Assembly (NCBI RefSeq): GCF_018449515.1
Contig: NZ_JAAVUQ010000033.1
Span: 23,681-87,680, forward strand
Direction of reading: 5' to 3'
DNA from: Caballeronia sp. dw_19
Lineage (GTDB): Bacteria > Pseudomonadota > Gammaproteobacteria > Burkholderiales > Burkholderiaceae
DNA: 64,000 nucleotides
Shown: piece after piece, positions 25,854 to 33,572 of the stretch
How the letters are laid out: the number at the start of each line of letters is the position of its first letter
Position numbering within the stretch: the first letter of the stretch is position 1
Position numbers and translations under genes: made by a program
Notes under the pieces: model-generated
Told to the model about the DNA's origin: nothing
What the model saw: only the letters and a program-made list of their open reading frames with translations
The model's database searches: none

Positions 25854-27176
25854 TCATTCATTGGCCTTCAAAACTTGCCCCGAACTCTCGGCAAGCCGCG
25901 TGTCACGCGTGTTCAAGGAAACGCCGGCGCATGTAGCCCGGAGCATCTTCTTCATGTCACTTAGGCGATCGTTGATCGTCGATGTCCTTGTTCGTGGCAT
26001 GGCATGTCCGGCTGGCGCTGTGGCCGCCGGTTGGACAGCATGATTGTTGTCGCACTTCAATCGGAATGCAGCGAGCTGATCGGGCGTCGCTCGGACAACT
26101 TCCCTTGCACTCAGCGCAGCGACGAACGCGGCTGCCCACTGCCCAGTCGACACGCGTGGTTTTGCTTCTCGGTAGTCGTGGACGGTGATCGAATCGGCTG
26201 TGCTGGAGACCGTGATGAGGCGGGTATTGGCGATATCGATAAATACGTGTCCAGCGCACTGGAGCACAGCGGCGTCGATATTCGCGGCTCGAGCGTTCTT
26301 TTCGGCCAGTTGCTCTGCGGCGAGTCGCTTGGCTCGAATCTGATGCCCGAAATCAACCGGTGAACGGAGCAGGGCACGAAGGTAGCTGATCGGGCGCTTC
26401 GCGTTTCGCAGATGCTCCCAGGTCGCTTCGACGACGTCGGAAAGCAGCTTTGCCTGCGCCTTCGCTTCTCGCATGAGTTTAAAAATCAAAAATTGACGAA
26501 AACCCAAAGTCAGCAAGCGCTGGAGATCCGCTGGGAGCTCTCCTGGTTGTCTCTTTTGATTCTTAGGGGGTAGATCCTTATATATAGCGCCGTCTGCCAC
26601 CGTGACACACGGCGGGCTAAATGAATGGGCCTGTGCGCTGAGTGTCTCAACACCGGGCGAAGCCAGGCCATCGGATTGAGCGGCAGAAAGCTGATGATCA
26701 GGAGATTGAGTTTTAGAAGACTGAGTTTCGGACAACTGTGACGTGTAGCCGAGGACAACCGCGGATTTTTCCGTGAGATGCAGATAGGCGCGACCAAACA
26801 AGCCAGCGGTCCCGAAGCGCTTCTGCGGCACGCGCTCAATCAAACCGGCCGCTTCGAGATCGTCAAGGCTCCGATAGAACGTGCGCATCGATTGCATGGC
26901 GCGCCCGGTCAGGAGCTCACGACGGGCGAATATGGCGGCGTACGGTCGGTTGGCGTCAACGGTGCGTGCAAGTGCAGCCAACACGGCGCGAGCGCGAGCA
27001 GGGAGTGCCGGGAAGCTCGCAGCACGATGCGCGGCCCGGAATACGACCCAAGGGAGGTTTGATTGACCGGCCAGAAATTCATCTAGCGCTGTTTGGTCGA
27101 TATCGACGGAATCGTCGGAGGGTGGAAGAGGGTACAAGTCCCCCTCGCCAGCAACGGAAAGTTGCGCGATAAGCAT
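25854..27176 (-). CDS. replication initiator protein of a Burkholderia-type secondary replicon
   Basis: A roughly 440-residue Rep protein. A winged-helix region (about 55-145, FPALPARARAVLAALARTVD and RTFYRSLDDLEAAGLIERVP) precedes a variable linker and an alpha-helical C-terminal half (FRQFLIFKLMREAKAQAKLL), as in initiators encoded with parAB on Burkholderia megaplasmids and chromids. The frame is open upstream to a TTG at 27197, but the ATG at 27174-27176 (MLIAQLSVAG) looks likelier. That ATG comes one base after the stop of the mini-ORF ATG-GAC-GTG-TGA, suggesting coupling. It is third after parA and parB. Confidence 0.8.
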   Translation of the reverse strand: MLIAQLSVAGEGDLYPLPPSDDSVDIDQTALDEFLAGQSNLPWVVFRAAHRAASFPALPARARAVLAALARTVDANRPYAAIFARRELLTGRAMQSMRTFYRSLDDLEAAGLIERVPQKRFGTAGLFGRAYLHLTEKSAVVLGYTSQLSETQSSKTQSPDHQLSAAQSDGLASPGVETLSAQAHSFSPPCVTVADGAIYKDLPPKNQKRQPGELPADLQRLLTLGFRQFLIFKLMREAKAQAKLLSDVVEATWEHLRNAKRPISYLRALLRSPVDFGHQIRAKRLAAEQLAEKNARAANIDAAVLQCAGHVFIDIANTRLITVSSTADSITVHDYREAKPRVSTGQWAAAFVAALSAREVVRATPDQLAAFRLKCDNNHAVQPAATAPAGHAMPRTRTSTINDRLSDMKKMLRATCAGVSLNTRDTRLAESSGQVLKANE

Positions 27177-27188
27177 GTCACACGTCCA
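27177..27188 (-). CDS. candidate three-codon leader ORF (Met-Asp-Val) before rep
   Basis: On the minus strand ATG GAC GTG TGA is preceded by a GAAGAA purine stretch, and its stop is one base before the rep ATG. Coupled leader ORFs are known from plasmid initiators controlled by antisense RNA. The reading is possible but too short to prove from sequence. Confidence 0.25.
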
Positions 27189-27213
27189 TTTCTTCAAAAT
27201 GGAAGAGAAACGC

Positions 27214-27241
27214 TTGACTGCCGATCGCTATCCGCTACACT
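27214..27241 (+). promoter_or_regulatory. promoter opposing rep transcription
   Basis: TTGACT (27214-27219), 16-bp spacer, TACACT (27236-27241): a good sigma-70 promoter on the strand opposite rep. The expected start is near 27248, inside the rep leader. Confidence 0.6.
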
Positions 27242-27247
27242 TCGAGG

Positions 27248-27354
27248 TGTTGGGCCTTTATCCGATTCCCGTCGGAGAAATGCAGCGGTGGGCAAGCGAC
27301 AGCGAAGCCCGGTTACTCAAAAGCCTTCGGTTCCCGCCGAAGGCTTTTGTTTTT
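27248..27354 (+). ncRNA. candidate counter-transcribed RNA antisense to the rep leader
   Basis: A promoter-like TTGACT-N16-TACACT is followed by about 107 nt ending in a strong intrinsic terminator. The RNA would be fully complementary to the untranslated leader of rep. It has two stem-loops: TCCGA/TCGGA (27261-27265, 27272-27276) and the terminator stem (27318-27330, 27337-27349). Both have the identical loop TTCCCG. Antisense RNAs of this size and place control initiators of repABC, IncB, IncL/M and ColE2 replicons. Existence of the transcript is inferred; no protein fits the stretch well. Confidence 0.55.
27318..27354 (+). terminator. intrinsic terminator of the candidate antisense RNA
   Basis: CAAAAGCCTTCGG (27318-27330) pairs exactly with CCGAAGGCTTTTG (27337-27349) around a TTCCCG loop, followed by TTTTT. 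On the minus strand the same hairpin would form in the rep mRNA leader with a CGGGAA loop. Confidence 0.88.
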
Positions 27355-27417
27355 CCAGCATTGAAATCAGTTCATGATCGTTCTCGGCCGTTTGGTTAAG
27401 TCCATGATTTTTAACGA

Positions 27418-27432
27418 TTCCCTACTAGGGAA
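27418..27432. repeat. TTCCCTACTAGGGAA palindrome, candidate parS copy 1
   Basis: A perfect 15-bp palindrome in the parB-rep gap. The core TTCCCTACTAGGGA recurs 83 bp away at the parB stop. Paired palindromes beside parB are what ParB-binding centromere sites look like. It could also be an operator or structured part of the rep leader. Confidence 0.6.
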
Positions 27433-27434
27433 GT

Positions 27435-27460
27435 CCTGAACCTTGATTCACGACTTCAGG
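27435..27460. repeat. inverted repeat CCTGAA/TTCAGG between the palindromes
   Basis: CCTGAA (27435-27440) and TTCAGG (27455-27460) flank 14 bp; AAGTC (27431-27435) and GACTT (27452-27456) overlap them as an alternative pairing. It may fold in the rep leader RNA or extend a protein-binding array. Confidence 0.35.
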
Positions 27461-27493
27461 GTGCTGATGTGCTGCGAGCTAAGTCATTGATTT

Positions 27494-27524
27494 AAAGCAG
27501 TTCCCTACTAGGGATCACTGCTTT
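27494..27524. repeat. nested hairpin over the parB stop, candidate parS copy 2
   Basis: The palindrome TCCCTACTAGGGA (27502-27514) lies inside a longer inverted repeat AAAGCAGT (27494-27501) / ACTGCTTT (27517-27524). The right arm encodes the last two codons and stop of parB. The DNA is thus at once coding end, hairpin and probable ParB site. Confidence 0.6.
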
Positions 27525-28477
27525 TCGAGTTCCGACTCAATGAATGCGTGAATTCGTTCTGCCCATTGCTCTGCTTCGTCAGCGGCTTTGCCGGAGAATG
27601 AAACCCCGACAACGCCATTTCGGGCCGAGATCTGACAAACCTTCTTGGCGCCGCGTTTGACGATCAGTGGTTCGTGCTTCTCACGAGGCGCCCGGTCTGG
27701 CTTTGTTGCCGCGACCGCTTGCGCCTGGGTGTAAGTGTCATCAGCCAAAAGCCGCTCGATCGCTGCTTTGACCTTGTCCACCCGCCCCTCAGCTACCGCC
27801 TTGGCCATTTGCTCTGCCGCGTTACTTCCCAAGCGCTCGGGTCGAGCTGCCAGCAATTCCTTGCACTCGTCAGGAAGCAGATCGAATTTCATGATCCGCC
27901 CGACGTGCGAGTCACTAATGCCCGCAGCCTTCGCCAGATCCTCTTTCGTAATCCCCGTTGAGTCCTGGAGTGACTTGAAGCCCCAGAATTTCTCAAAGTC
28001 CGAAAGAGTAGGCGATAAGAGGTTGGAGAAGAAGGCGGCGTACTCGACCATCGACGCATCGATGTCCAGCACAATGCCGTCAATCTCGGTGCGACCGAGT
28101 TCGCGATACACCGACGCCCGGTTATGACCAGCGACGATGTCGTATTCGCCGTCGTGGCGTTCGCGCACCGTAATAGGCTGCGCGAGAGGGTATGCCATCA
28201 GGTTCGCTTTAAGTTCTGCGTACTCTGAAGGCGTAAGACGTCGGCGACGGCCGGGAATCTCGTGAAGCTTGTTCAGCGGAAGTTTGCCGGGTGCACGCTG
28301 TTCCAGTGCCCGCTTCAGCTTGTCAATTTCAGCCTGCTGGCTGTGAACCCGCCCTTGAAGACCGATCAACTGCCCAGGCGCGGTGCGAGGCGCCACCGGT
28401 TCAGAAGGCGTGTCAATGCCATCGTCGTCCAGTCGAATGCCTGCTGCCTTTGCCTTTTGTTTCGCTGCTGTAGACAT
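27515..28477 (-). CDS. parB: ParB-type partition protein
   Basis: A 320-residue DNA-binding CTPase-family partition protein. An N-terminal coiled stretch (about 40-60) precedes the ParB/Srx domain (about 70-165) with AGHNRASVYRE (117-126, the family's GxRR box with N119 and R120). A helix-turn-helix follows (about 170-200, TKEDLAKAAGISDSHVGRIM), and a C-terminal dimerisation region. It should load on parS palindromes and stimulate ParA. It starts 2 nt after the parA stop; its own stop codon sits inside a hairpin with a parS-like palindrome. Confidence 0.92.
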   Translation of the reverse strand: MSTAAKQKAKAAGIRLDDDGIDTPSEPVAPRTAPGQLIGLQGRVHSQQAEIDKLKRALEQRAPGKLPLNKLHEIPGRRRRLTPSEYAELKANLMAYPLAQPITVRERHDGEYDIVAGHNRASVYRELGRTEIDGIVLDIDASMVEYAAFFSNLLSPTLSDFEKFWGFKSLQDSTGITKEDLAKAAGISDSHVGRIMKFDLLPDECKELLAARPERLGSNAAEQMAKAVAEGRVDKVKAAIERLLADDTYTQAQAVAATKPDRAPREKHEPLIVKRGAKKVCQISARNGVVGVSFSGKAADEAEQWAERIHAFIESELEKQ

Positions 28478-28479
28478 GC

Positions 28480-29676
28480 TTACTCCTTGTCCCAGAGGTA
28501 ACAGACCTTGCTGTCGATCAGATCCACGACCTGGTCGTATGGCACGCGGATTCGTCGAAGCGTTGCGGCATTGCCGTCGTAGTTCGGGAAGTCGTACACC
28601 GTCGAAAAATCGTTGGTGGTCGTCCGGGCAAGGTCGGTTTCCGGGATTTCAACCGGCAATACACGCTCGCCATAGGTCGTAATGACCCAGTCGCGAACGA
28701 TGGACGCATTCGCCTTATTCGGCATGCGCGTCACCAGGATGTCGATGAAATCGAATATCTTGGCTTCGTCGGCTGATTCCCCGAATTGCTTCATGCCGGA
28801 GACCATGTCGGAGAAAAGCGACCAGAACTGGACCATCGATGCAAACGAGAGCGTGTCCGGCATCACCGGCACAATCACCCCATCTGCCGCGAAAAGCGCA
28901 TTGATGGTCAGGTAACTCAACGTGGGCGCGGTATCGATGATGATGTAGTCGTACTCGTGCTTGAGTTCCTTGAGCCCGTCGTTCAGCACGTTCCAGAACT
29001 TTGCACTCGGCGAAGCGTGAACGCGCGCAGGGAGCATGAATTCGGCGTTGAACAAATCCGTGGATGATGGGATCAGGTCAAGGTTTTCCCAATACGTTTG
29101 CATCGGCAAATGCTTCATGTCGAAGGCTTCGCCGCTGACGTAAGCCTCGATCAAGGGCAAAATAGTCTGGTCGCCGTTGATTTCCGCGTGCGGGTTGATC
29201 CCGTACAACGTGGTCGCGCTGCCCTGCGGGTCCATATCTATATGGAGGACCCGGCGGCCGTGACGCAACGACAAGCCTTGCGCCAGCACCATGGACGTCG
29301 TGGTCTTGGTCACCCCGCCCTTGAAGTTACCGATAGCGATGACTTTCCCGTCTTTCCCCGCCGGACGCTGTCTTGGCTTGCGTTCAGCCTTGACCCACTC
29401 GATGGTTTCAGCGAGCGTAAATTGCCGCGCGGCTCCGGCCTTCTCCTGGGTGCCTTGAGGCAGTTCCCCTTTCTTGATCAGATAGGAGAATCGGGCTTTG
29501 TCGATGCCACACAGTTCCTGCAGTTTGCCGCTCGGGAACACCGGGGCAACCTTCCGTGGGAACGGCTGGAGCATTTGAGTGCGAATTCGCTCGAGCATTT
29601 TTGCGGAGCGAGCCGCCAAATTGACGAGGTCGTCCGGCGTCACCTCGATGGGTGGCGTCGAAAGGTTAATATCCAT
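28480..29676 (-). CDS. parA: ParA-type partition ATPase with N-terminal DNA-binding domain
   Basis: A 398-residue type Ia ParA: an N-terminal helix-turn-helix region (about 40-95, SGKLQELCGIDKARFSYLIK) and a MinD-like ATPase with deviant Walker A KGGVTKTT (119-126), Walker A' HIDMDPQGSAT and Walker B YIIIDTAPTL. Type Ia ParA proteins separate replicons and repress their own operon through an operator before parA. The inverted repeat at 29697-29738, 20 bp before the start, is a fitting site. GGAAG precedes the ATG. First gene of parA-parB-rep. Confidence 0.93.
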   Translation of the reverse strand: MDINLSTPPIEVTPDDLVNLAARSAKMLERIRTQMLQPFPRKVAPVFPSGKLQELCGIDKARFSYLIKKGELPQGTQEKAGAARQFTLAETIEWVKAERKPRQRPAGKDGKVIAIGNFKGGVTKTTTSMVLAQGLSLRHGRRVLHIDMDPQGSATTLYGINPHAEINGDQTILPLIEAYVSGEAFDMKHLPMQTYWENLDLIPSSTDLFNAEFMLPARVHASPSAKFWNVLNDGLKELKHEYDYIIIDTAPTLSYLTINALFAADGVIVPVMPDTLSFASMVQFWSLFSDMVSGMKQFGESADEAKIFDFIDILVTRMPNKANASIVRDWVITTYGERVLPVEIPETDLARTTTNDFSTVYDFPNYDGNAATLRRIRVPYDQVVDLIDSKVCYLWDKE

Positions 29677-29696
29677 GCGTTCTTCCCGGTGGCACT

Positions 29697-29738
29697 GGTT
29701 CTACCAAAAACGTGGATTCTCCCTCAAAAGGTAGAACC
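29697..29738. promoter_or_regulatory. inverted repeat upstream of parA, candidate ParA operator
   Basis: GGTTCTACC (29697-29705) and its exact complement GGTAGAACC (29730-29738) are separated by 24 bp, 33 bp centre to centre (about three turns). The position immediately upstream of parA matches autoregulatory operators of type Ia partition systems such as P1. Confidence 0.6.
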
Positions 29739-29922
29739 GACGGTAACCGAAGACTAAGAGGTATACGGAGTAAACGCAAGTAAACTTTGCCGGGCCGGGG
29801 TAGCCGCAAAGGCACGTGGTTGTTGGGCTTGGAGGAAAAAGGTGAGAAAAGACTTGAGGCAAATCGAAGGTTTTGCGGCGCTTTAGGTCTGTAGATTCAA
29901 GCGCCGGCGAGGTATTCCTTGG

Positions 29923-31860
29923 CTATTGGCTCGTCGACAAGACGCCGTTTTTACCGTTAGCGGACGAACCATGACCACGGGCTTTCACATAAAGACGCGT
30001 GGTGGACAGGTTGGCGTGGCCGAGGCGGACCTGGACTTCGCGGCAATCCGCGCCGCTTTCGAGTGCGTGATGCGAGTGGGTGTGACGGACCCAGTGAGTG
30101 CTCGCACTGAAACAACGATGCGAATCGAGCAAATTCTGCTGTGTTGAGAGAACTGCGGCCCAAGAGAAAAGCCGCCGGAATACCTGCCCCATCCCATCGG
30201 GCGTCAATGAATTGCCGGTGCGAAAATGCGCCAGAAGCGGAGTGTCGGCTGGACAAGCGCTGGGGTCCCCGGGCAAACCGCGCGCCCGCAGGCTCTCAAA
30301 AAGCAATTCCATTACGGCCTGAGGGACCGGAATGGTTCGTGCCGCACGGCCTTTTCCGGGAATTGCCAGTTGCCAGGCGTTAGCCGATGCGCTTTCAATT
30401 CCACTTTCCAGCGCCGGCTGGATTAGCTGGCCGGTTGTTGCATGCGCCAGTTCCGCCCGCCGCAGCCCGGTCGAGTAGGCAAGATTCAGCGCCAGATAGT
30501 CACGCAATTCCCGTTGGGAATACTGGTCCCGAGAGGCCGCCTGGACCACGCTCTGCCACTGCCCGTGGTTGAGCGAGCGCCCTGAAACGTCAATTCGCGG
30601 GCCAATTGCCACCGCCGGAGCATTCGAAAACGGGTTGTGCGCCCAATAGTTCTGCTCGACCAGCCATTGACCCATTGCGTGAAGAATTGCTCGTGCGGTC
30701 TCGCGGCTGCGATTGGAGAGGGCGCCGACAAACGGCCGCCAATCCAGGTGAGTTCGCTCGATTTTCGCGCGTCCGACCCAGCGGGCGGCCGGTTGCGGAT
30801 CGGCCAAAAACGTCCCGATATACCCCGCGCAGTCGGCGCCATCCAGCGACGATAGCGCCTTTTTCTTTTCGTTGATTGCCCACAGAAGCAGGCGTTCGGC
30901 CTCCCGGCGATAGGCGCGGGCGGTGTGCGGACTGTGTTGCCGAGCGGCAAGCCACGCTTCGATTGCCTGCAAATCCGTTTCCAGCGAACACGGCAAACCG
31001 TGATTTCGCGCCCGGTTAGTGCCCGTCGATCCATCTATTTCCGCGGGTACAGCGAGCGATTCGATCGGCACGATGCCGCTCTGGCGTGGCCGCATAAGCG
31101 AGGGATCGTTGCTGGACAAGCGCCGGCGGGGGGTGAGCGCGCGCGTGGACAGCATGTGACGGAGCGAATCGGCGTGAAGAGCGAGCCAGTCAACTATCCG
31201 GCGCGCTGCCTTTGGCCCGACCCGCGCGACGCTTGCATACCAGCGGTGGCCGCGCCGTTCGATGAATCCGAGGAGATCGGCGAGCGTATGGATACCCGCG
31301 TGCTGAAGACGGCCGGCAATCGCGGGTTCGAGCCAGCTTGCGACCGGGTGGTCCGGCTGCGGCGCCTGGACCAGACTGGCTTCCATGCGGGCGAGGGCGT
31401 CGATCTGACGTCGGCGCAGGCGGGCATTCCGGGTTGAACGCCGGTCAACACCCAGGCCGTTTTCCTGTGGAAATTCAGCCTGATAAAGCTCCAGCAGTTC
31501 GGCTTCACTATGGAAACCGTTTGGATCGACGGATTCCCGATAGGCCTCCAGCGATGGCATCTCGCCGGCTGCCGACCGCTGTGCGTCAGGAATGCTGCCT
31601 GGTCTCAGGCGCAGAAGATGCGTGGCTTCGACATCGCGGGTGCGGCGCGCAGCGCCCGACAGGGTGTCGCGCAACAGGCCGATCAGACGTCGGGTCGCCC
31701 GGATGTCGGTGGTGGCGTCGCCATAAGTTGCATGTAGTTGCTCGACCGAAACGCCATCCAGATATCCGCGATAGAGCGCGAAATGTTCACGAGTAAGCCG
31801 CTTGATTGAGGTGCGGTTCTCGGGATTGCGAACGGATGATGGTTGTAAAGCAGCTGGCAT
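29923..31860 (-). CDS. DUF3701-type tyrosine recombinase
   Basis: A 645-residue recombinase with a long N-terminal region (1-290) resembling DUF3701 (phage-integrase-associated), a SAM-like core-binding domain (about 295-400) and a C-terminal catalytic domain. The catalytic set is complete: Arg in AYSTGLRRAEL, Lys in IPGKGRAART, His589 and Arg592 in HWVRHT, His615 in RLGHANLS and the nucleophile Tyr624. It lies upstream of parA on the same strand, 246 bp away. It probably resolves replicon multimers or integrates DNA at a nearby site; the site is not known. Confidence 0.9.
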   Translation of the reverse strand: MPAALQPSSVRNPENRTSIKRLTREHFALYRGYLDGVSVEQLHATYGDATTDIRATRRLIGLLRDTLSGAARRTRDVEATHLLRLRPGSIPDAQRSAAGEMPSLEAYRESVDPNGFHSEAELLELYQAEFPQENGLGVDRRSTRNARLRRRQIDALARMEASLVQAPQPDHPVASWLEPAIAGRLQHAGIHTLADLLGFIERRGHRWYASVARVGPKAARRIVDWLALHADSLRHMLSTRALTPRRRLSSNDPSLMRPRQSGIVPIESLAVPAEIDGSTGTNRARNHGLPCSLETDLQAIEAWLAARQHSPHTARAYRREAERLLLWAINEKKKALSSLDGADCAGYIGTFLADPQPAARWVGRAKIERTHLDWRPFVGALSNRSRETARAILHAMGQWLVEQNYWAHNPFSNAPAVAIGPRIDVSGRSLNHGQWQSVVQAASRDQYSQRELRDYLALNLAYSTGLRRAELAHATTGQLIQPALESGIESASANAWQLAIPGKGRAARTIPVPQAVMELLFESLRARGLPGDPSACPADTPLLAHFRTGNSLTPDGMGQVFRRLFSWAAVLSTQQNLLDSHRCFSASTHWVRHTHSHHALESGADCREVQVRLGHANLSTTRLYVKARGHGSSANGKNGVLSTSQ

Positions 31861-32225
31861 GAGTTATTTATGCTTTCGTTTCAATAGCTTGGAGTGAGGC
31901 TACCAGCGTGGAGGCGGTTTGACAACAAAAAACGCCACATCTGATAAGTATACGAACCTTCGCAGGTGTTGGCCGTTCGTCGTCGCGCTGGTTGAGGTGC
32001 AACGACGAGGCTCGATAGGGTAGTGAAATCTGAAGCGCCGACGCTCGCACGCCGGACGAAATGGAAGAAGTCTATGAACGAACCGACGTCGAGCGTCGAT
32101 ATCGGGAAGCGTTCTTTGAGTTCAGCGACTGGAAAACTATGAGGACAATGCAACGCCGTCGTCACATTGAACGAATCGTGCGTGCAGGCACCGTCACTAA
32201 CCCACACGCACCAGAAAACGCGCGA
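31861..32225. other. intergenic region upstream of the recombinase
   Basis: No credible gene. A plus-strand TTGACA near 31918 with AT-rich sequence and GTATAC about 20-40 bp later is a possible promoter, but it points away from the recombinase into a region without a gene. An 88-codon plus-strand frame (from 32061) overlaps the end of the QorB-like gene and shows no domain. Confidence 0.35.
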
Positions 32226-33080
32226 TTACACCGCGAGCGCTTCGGCCACCACGGTGGCCAGCGGCGTAGTCGGCCGGCCAAGAAGTTGACTCAACTGATG
32301 ACCTTCATCAAAGAGTGCACCCTTTGATGCGCCCGTAGACGAGTCCGACAGCAGCGCAGCCAAGACCTCCGGCAATCCGACGCCGATCAGCGCGGCTTTG
32401 TAGTCCGACTCGGAAAGATTCTGGTACTCGACCTTCTTGCCCGACTGCCGCGTTACTTCGGCAGCGAGCTCGGCAAGGGTGTATGCGGTATCACCGGCCA
32501 GTTCATAAATGTGTCCCGCCTGAGCGTCGCGAGTCATCGCCAGCGCGGCCGCCTCCGCATAGTCGGCGCGTGTCGCCGAGGAAATTTTGCCGTCACCCGC
32601 GCTGCCGAGGATCGCACCGTGTTCGAGCGCGGGGGCAAGGCTGCCGGTGTAGTTTTCCGTGTACCAGCCGTTACGTAGCAAAACGAACGGTACGCCCGAT
32701 GCGCGCAGTGCCTCTTCCGTCTCGCGATGTTCATCGGCTAATCCTAGCGGCGATGTATCGGCGTGCAACACGCTGGTGTAGCCGATCAATTGCACGCCGT
32801 TGCGCTTCGCGGCATCGATTGCGGCGCGATGCTGGACTGCGCGCTGGCCAAGTTCATTCGATGAAATCAGCAACACCTTGTCTGCGCCCTTGAAGGCGGT
32901 TTCGAGCGTGGCCGGTTCGTTATAGTCGGCGCGCCGGACGTGCACGCCCAGCGCGGCGAGATCGGCCGCCTTCTCCGGACTGCGTACGGCGGCAACAATT
33001 TCGCTTGCCGATTGGGTTTTCAACAACGCTTTGATAACAAGCCGGCCGAGTTGGCCGGCGGCTCCGGTAACGACGATCAT
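32226..33080 (-). CDS. QorB-like NAD(P)-binding quinone reductase
   Basis: A 284-residue NmrA-type SDR protein: dinucleotide motif TGAAGQLGRLVIKAL at the N-terminus, VLLISSNELGQR, GYTSVLHAD and LLRNGWYTENY. This is close to QorB/YtfG, NADPH:quinone reductases. The ATG at 33078-33080 follows AGGAG; an upstream frame adds 30 poor residues. It is divergent from an HxlR regulator, the same pairing as ytfG-ytfH, and is probably controlled by it. Confidence 0.9.
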   Translation of the reverse strand: MIVVTGAAGQLGRLVIKALLKTQSASEIVAAVRSPEKAADLAALGVHVRRADYNEPATLETAFKGADKVLLISSNELGQRAVQHRAAIDAAKRNGVQLIGYTSVLHADTSPLGLADEHRETEEALRASGVPFVLLRNGWYTENYTGSLAPALEHGAILGSAGDGKISSATRADYAEAAALAMTRDAQAGHIYELAGDTAYTLAELAAEVTRQSGKKVEYQNLSESDYKAALIGVGLPEVLAALLSDSSTGASKGALFDEGHQLSQLLGRPTTPLATVVAEALAV

Positions 33081-33139
33081 GATCAAACTCCTGGGGTGAA
33101 TGCGACAGAAACCGTACCGTATCGGATAAACTAACTTTT

Positions 33140-33153
33140 CGTAAGTACGTACG
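33140..33153. promoter_or_regulatory. near-palindrome in the qorB-hxlR gap
   Basis: CGTAAGTACGTACG is almost self-complementary and lies 15 bp before the HxlR start, in the shared promoter region; a candidate HxlR operator. Confidence 0.4.
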
Positions 33154-33168
33154 CCGAGGTAAGTATCC

Positions 33169-33570
33169 ATGGACTCAAATAGTGGTTTTGCCCGCGACGG
33201 CGTGCCGTTATCGGATCAGTTGCGCCGTGGCGAATTGCTGTCGGCTGACTGCCCGTCGCGGGAAGTGCTCAAGCATGTCACCAGCCGATGGGGCGTTCTC
33301 GTGTTGATGGTTCTGCTGGAGCAGACTTGCCGTTTCAGCGATCTGCGCCGGAGGGTAGATGGCGTGAGCGAAAAGATGCTCGCGCAGACGCTGCAGTGGT
33401 TGGTGGCTGATGGTTTCGTGATACGCACTGCGTATGACGAAGTGCCGCCGCATGTGGACTATCGGCTGACGCCGTTGGGGGAGGAAGTCGCGCGCCAGGT
33501 CACGTCGTTGGCGGATTGGATTGAAGTGAATCTGTCGCGCATCATGAGTGCGCGGACGGTGGAGGCGTAG
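33169..33570 (+). CDS. HxlR-family regulator (QorR-like)
   Basis: A 133-residue MarR/HxlR winged-helix protein: CPSREVLKHVTSRWGVLVLM near the N-terminus, then DLRRRVDGVSEKMLAQTLQW and VDYRLTPLGEEVA. The single Cys in ADCPSRE occupies the place where YodB/HypR/QorR-type members sense quinones or aldehydes by thiol modification. It is divergent from the QorB-like reductase, its likely target. Confidence 0.9.
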   Translation: MDSNSGFARDGVPLSDQLRRGELLSADCPSREVLKHVTSRWGVLVLMVLLEQTCRFSDLRRRVDGVSEKMLAQTLQWLVADGFVIRTAYDEVPPHVDYRLTPLGEEVARQVTSLADWIEVNLSRIMSARTVEA

Positions 33571-33572
33571 AA

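Noticed and set aside
25207..25857. Long minus-strand ORF (216 codons) beside rep
   Set aside because: No ribosome site, no domain and low-complexity basic composition; it spans the candidate origin.
32061..32327. 88-codon plus-strand ORF near the recombinase
   Set aside because: Overlaps the end of the QorB-like gene, no ribosome site or family resemblance.
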